The notes beneath the pieces are model-generated. The model saw only the letters and a list, made by a program, of their open reading frames with translations. It ran no database searches and was not told the DNA's origin. The translations under genes were made by a program, and so were the position numbers. Below, in pieces: positions 13,000-13,006 of a DNA stretch of 13,006 bases (position 1 is the first letter of the stretch; each line of letters opens with the position of its first letter). This DNA comes from JBFMFH01 sp040752275 (GTDB lineage Bacteria > Acidobacteriota > Vicinamibacteria > Vicinamibacterales > JAKQTR01). The stretch is taken from the NCBI GenBank assembly GCA_040752275.1, contig JBFMFH010000093.1, forward strand, positions 1 through 13,006. Reading direction: 5' to 3'.

Positions 13000-13006
13000 A
13001 GCAACG

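Larger units (their letters stand above)
12640..13006. other. Divergent intergenic region at the right edge
   Basis: 367 bp without a credible gene. It contains a weak minus-strand promoter for the HTH gene, a better + strand promoter with an overlapping inverted repeat, and a ribosome site at the very end. Open frames that span it on both strands are Arg/Pro/Ser-rich and domain-free. Confidence 0.65.

Noticed and set aside
12636..13004. A 122-codon minus-strand frame at the right edge
   Set aside because: It overlaps the HTH gene start, is Arg/Pro/Ser-rich and domain-free, and crosses a good + strand promoter and ribosome site.

Overview
This 13 kb GC-rich window looks like a chromosomal segment of an acidobacterium, probably of the Vicinamibacteria type. 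That placement is inferred from three things: a secreted VWA protein of the 'VWFA-related Acidobacterial domain' kind, a small helix-turn-helix protein with the GWKEIA-YLGRG-RT-QRWE signature common in Acidobacteriota, and short purine-rich tandem repeats between genes. There are no mobile elements, CRISPR arrays, tRNAs or rRNAs.

Layout. Bases 1-504 are noncoding: short tandem repeats, then a dense cluster of nested inverted repeats (288-461) that could fold as a structured RNA. Next on the + strand is a two-gene unit: a single-chain aconitase-family hydratase with its swivel domain first (505-2550) and a PfkB-family kinase (2557-3471). Converging on it is a secreted VWA-domain protein (3486-4478, minus). 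A 234-bp gap holds a 10-bp-phased GCACGC repeat.

The core is a minus-strand histidine operon, 11880 down to 4713, transcribed hisG, hisC, hisB, hisH-hisF, hisA-hisI-hisE, hisD-HAD. Six reading frames cover every histidine enzyme, because three proteins are fusions. Each fusion joins the two subunits of one enzyme or the enzymes of consecutive steps: HisH+HisF; HisA+HisI+HisE (steps 2-4); HisD plus a HAD phosphatase-like domain. The HAD domain is the only candidate in the window for the otherwise missing histidinol-phosphate phosphatase. All five gene junctions are 4-bp ATGA or GTGA overlaps, so the operon is probably translationally coupled throughout.

Upstream of hisG lies a 277-nt leader. 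It has a recognisable promoter (12164-12193), a 35-codon ORF with a histidine cluster (12050-12157) and two mutually exclusive hairpins just after the His codons. This resembles a hisL-type attenuator, although no U-tract terminator is visible. Further upstream is a same-strand gene for a small HTH protein with a C-terminal membrane anchor (12205-12639). The right edge holds a + strand promoter with an inverted repeat over its -10 and start region, and a strong ribosome binding site for a gene that begins just outside the window.
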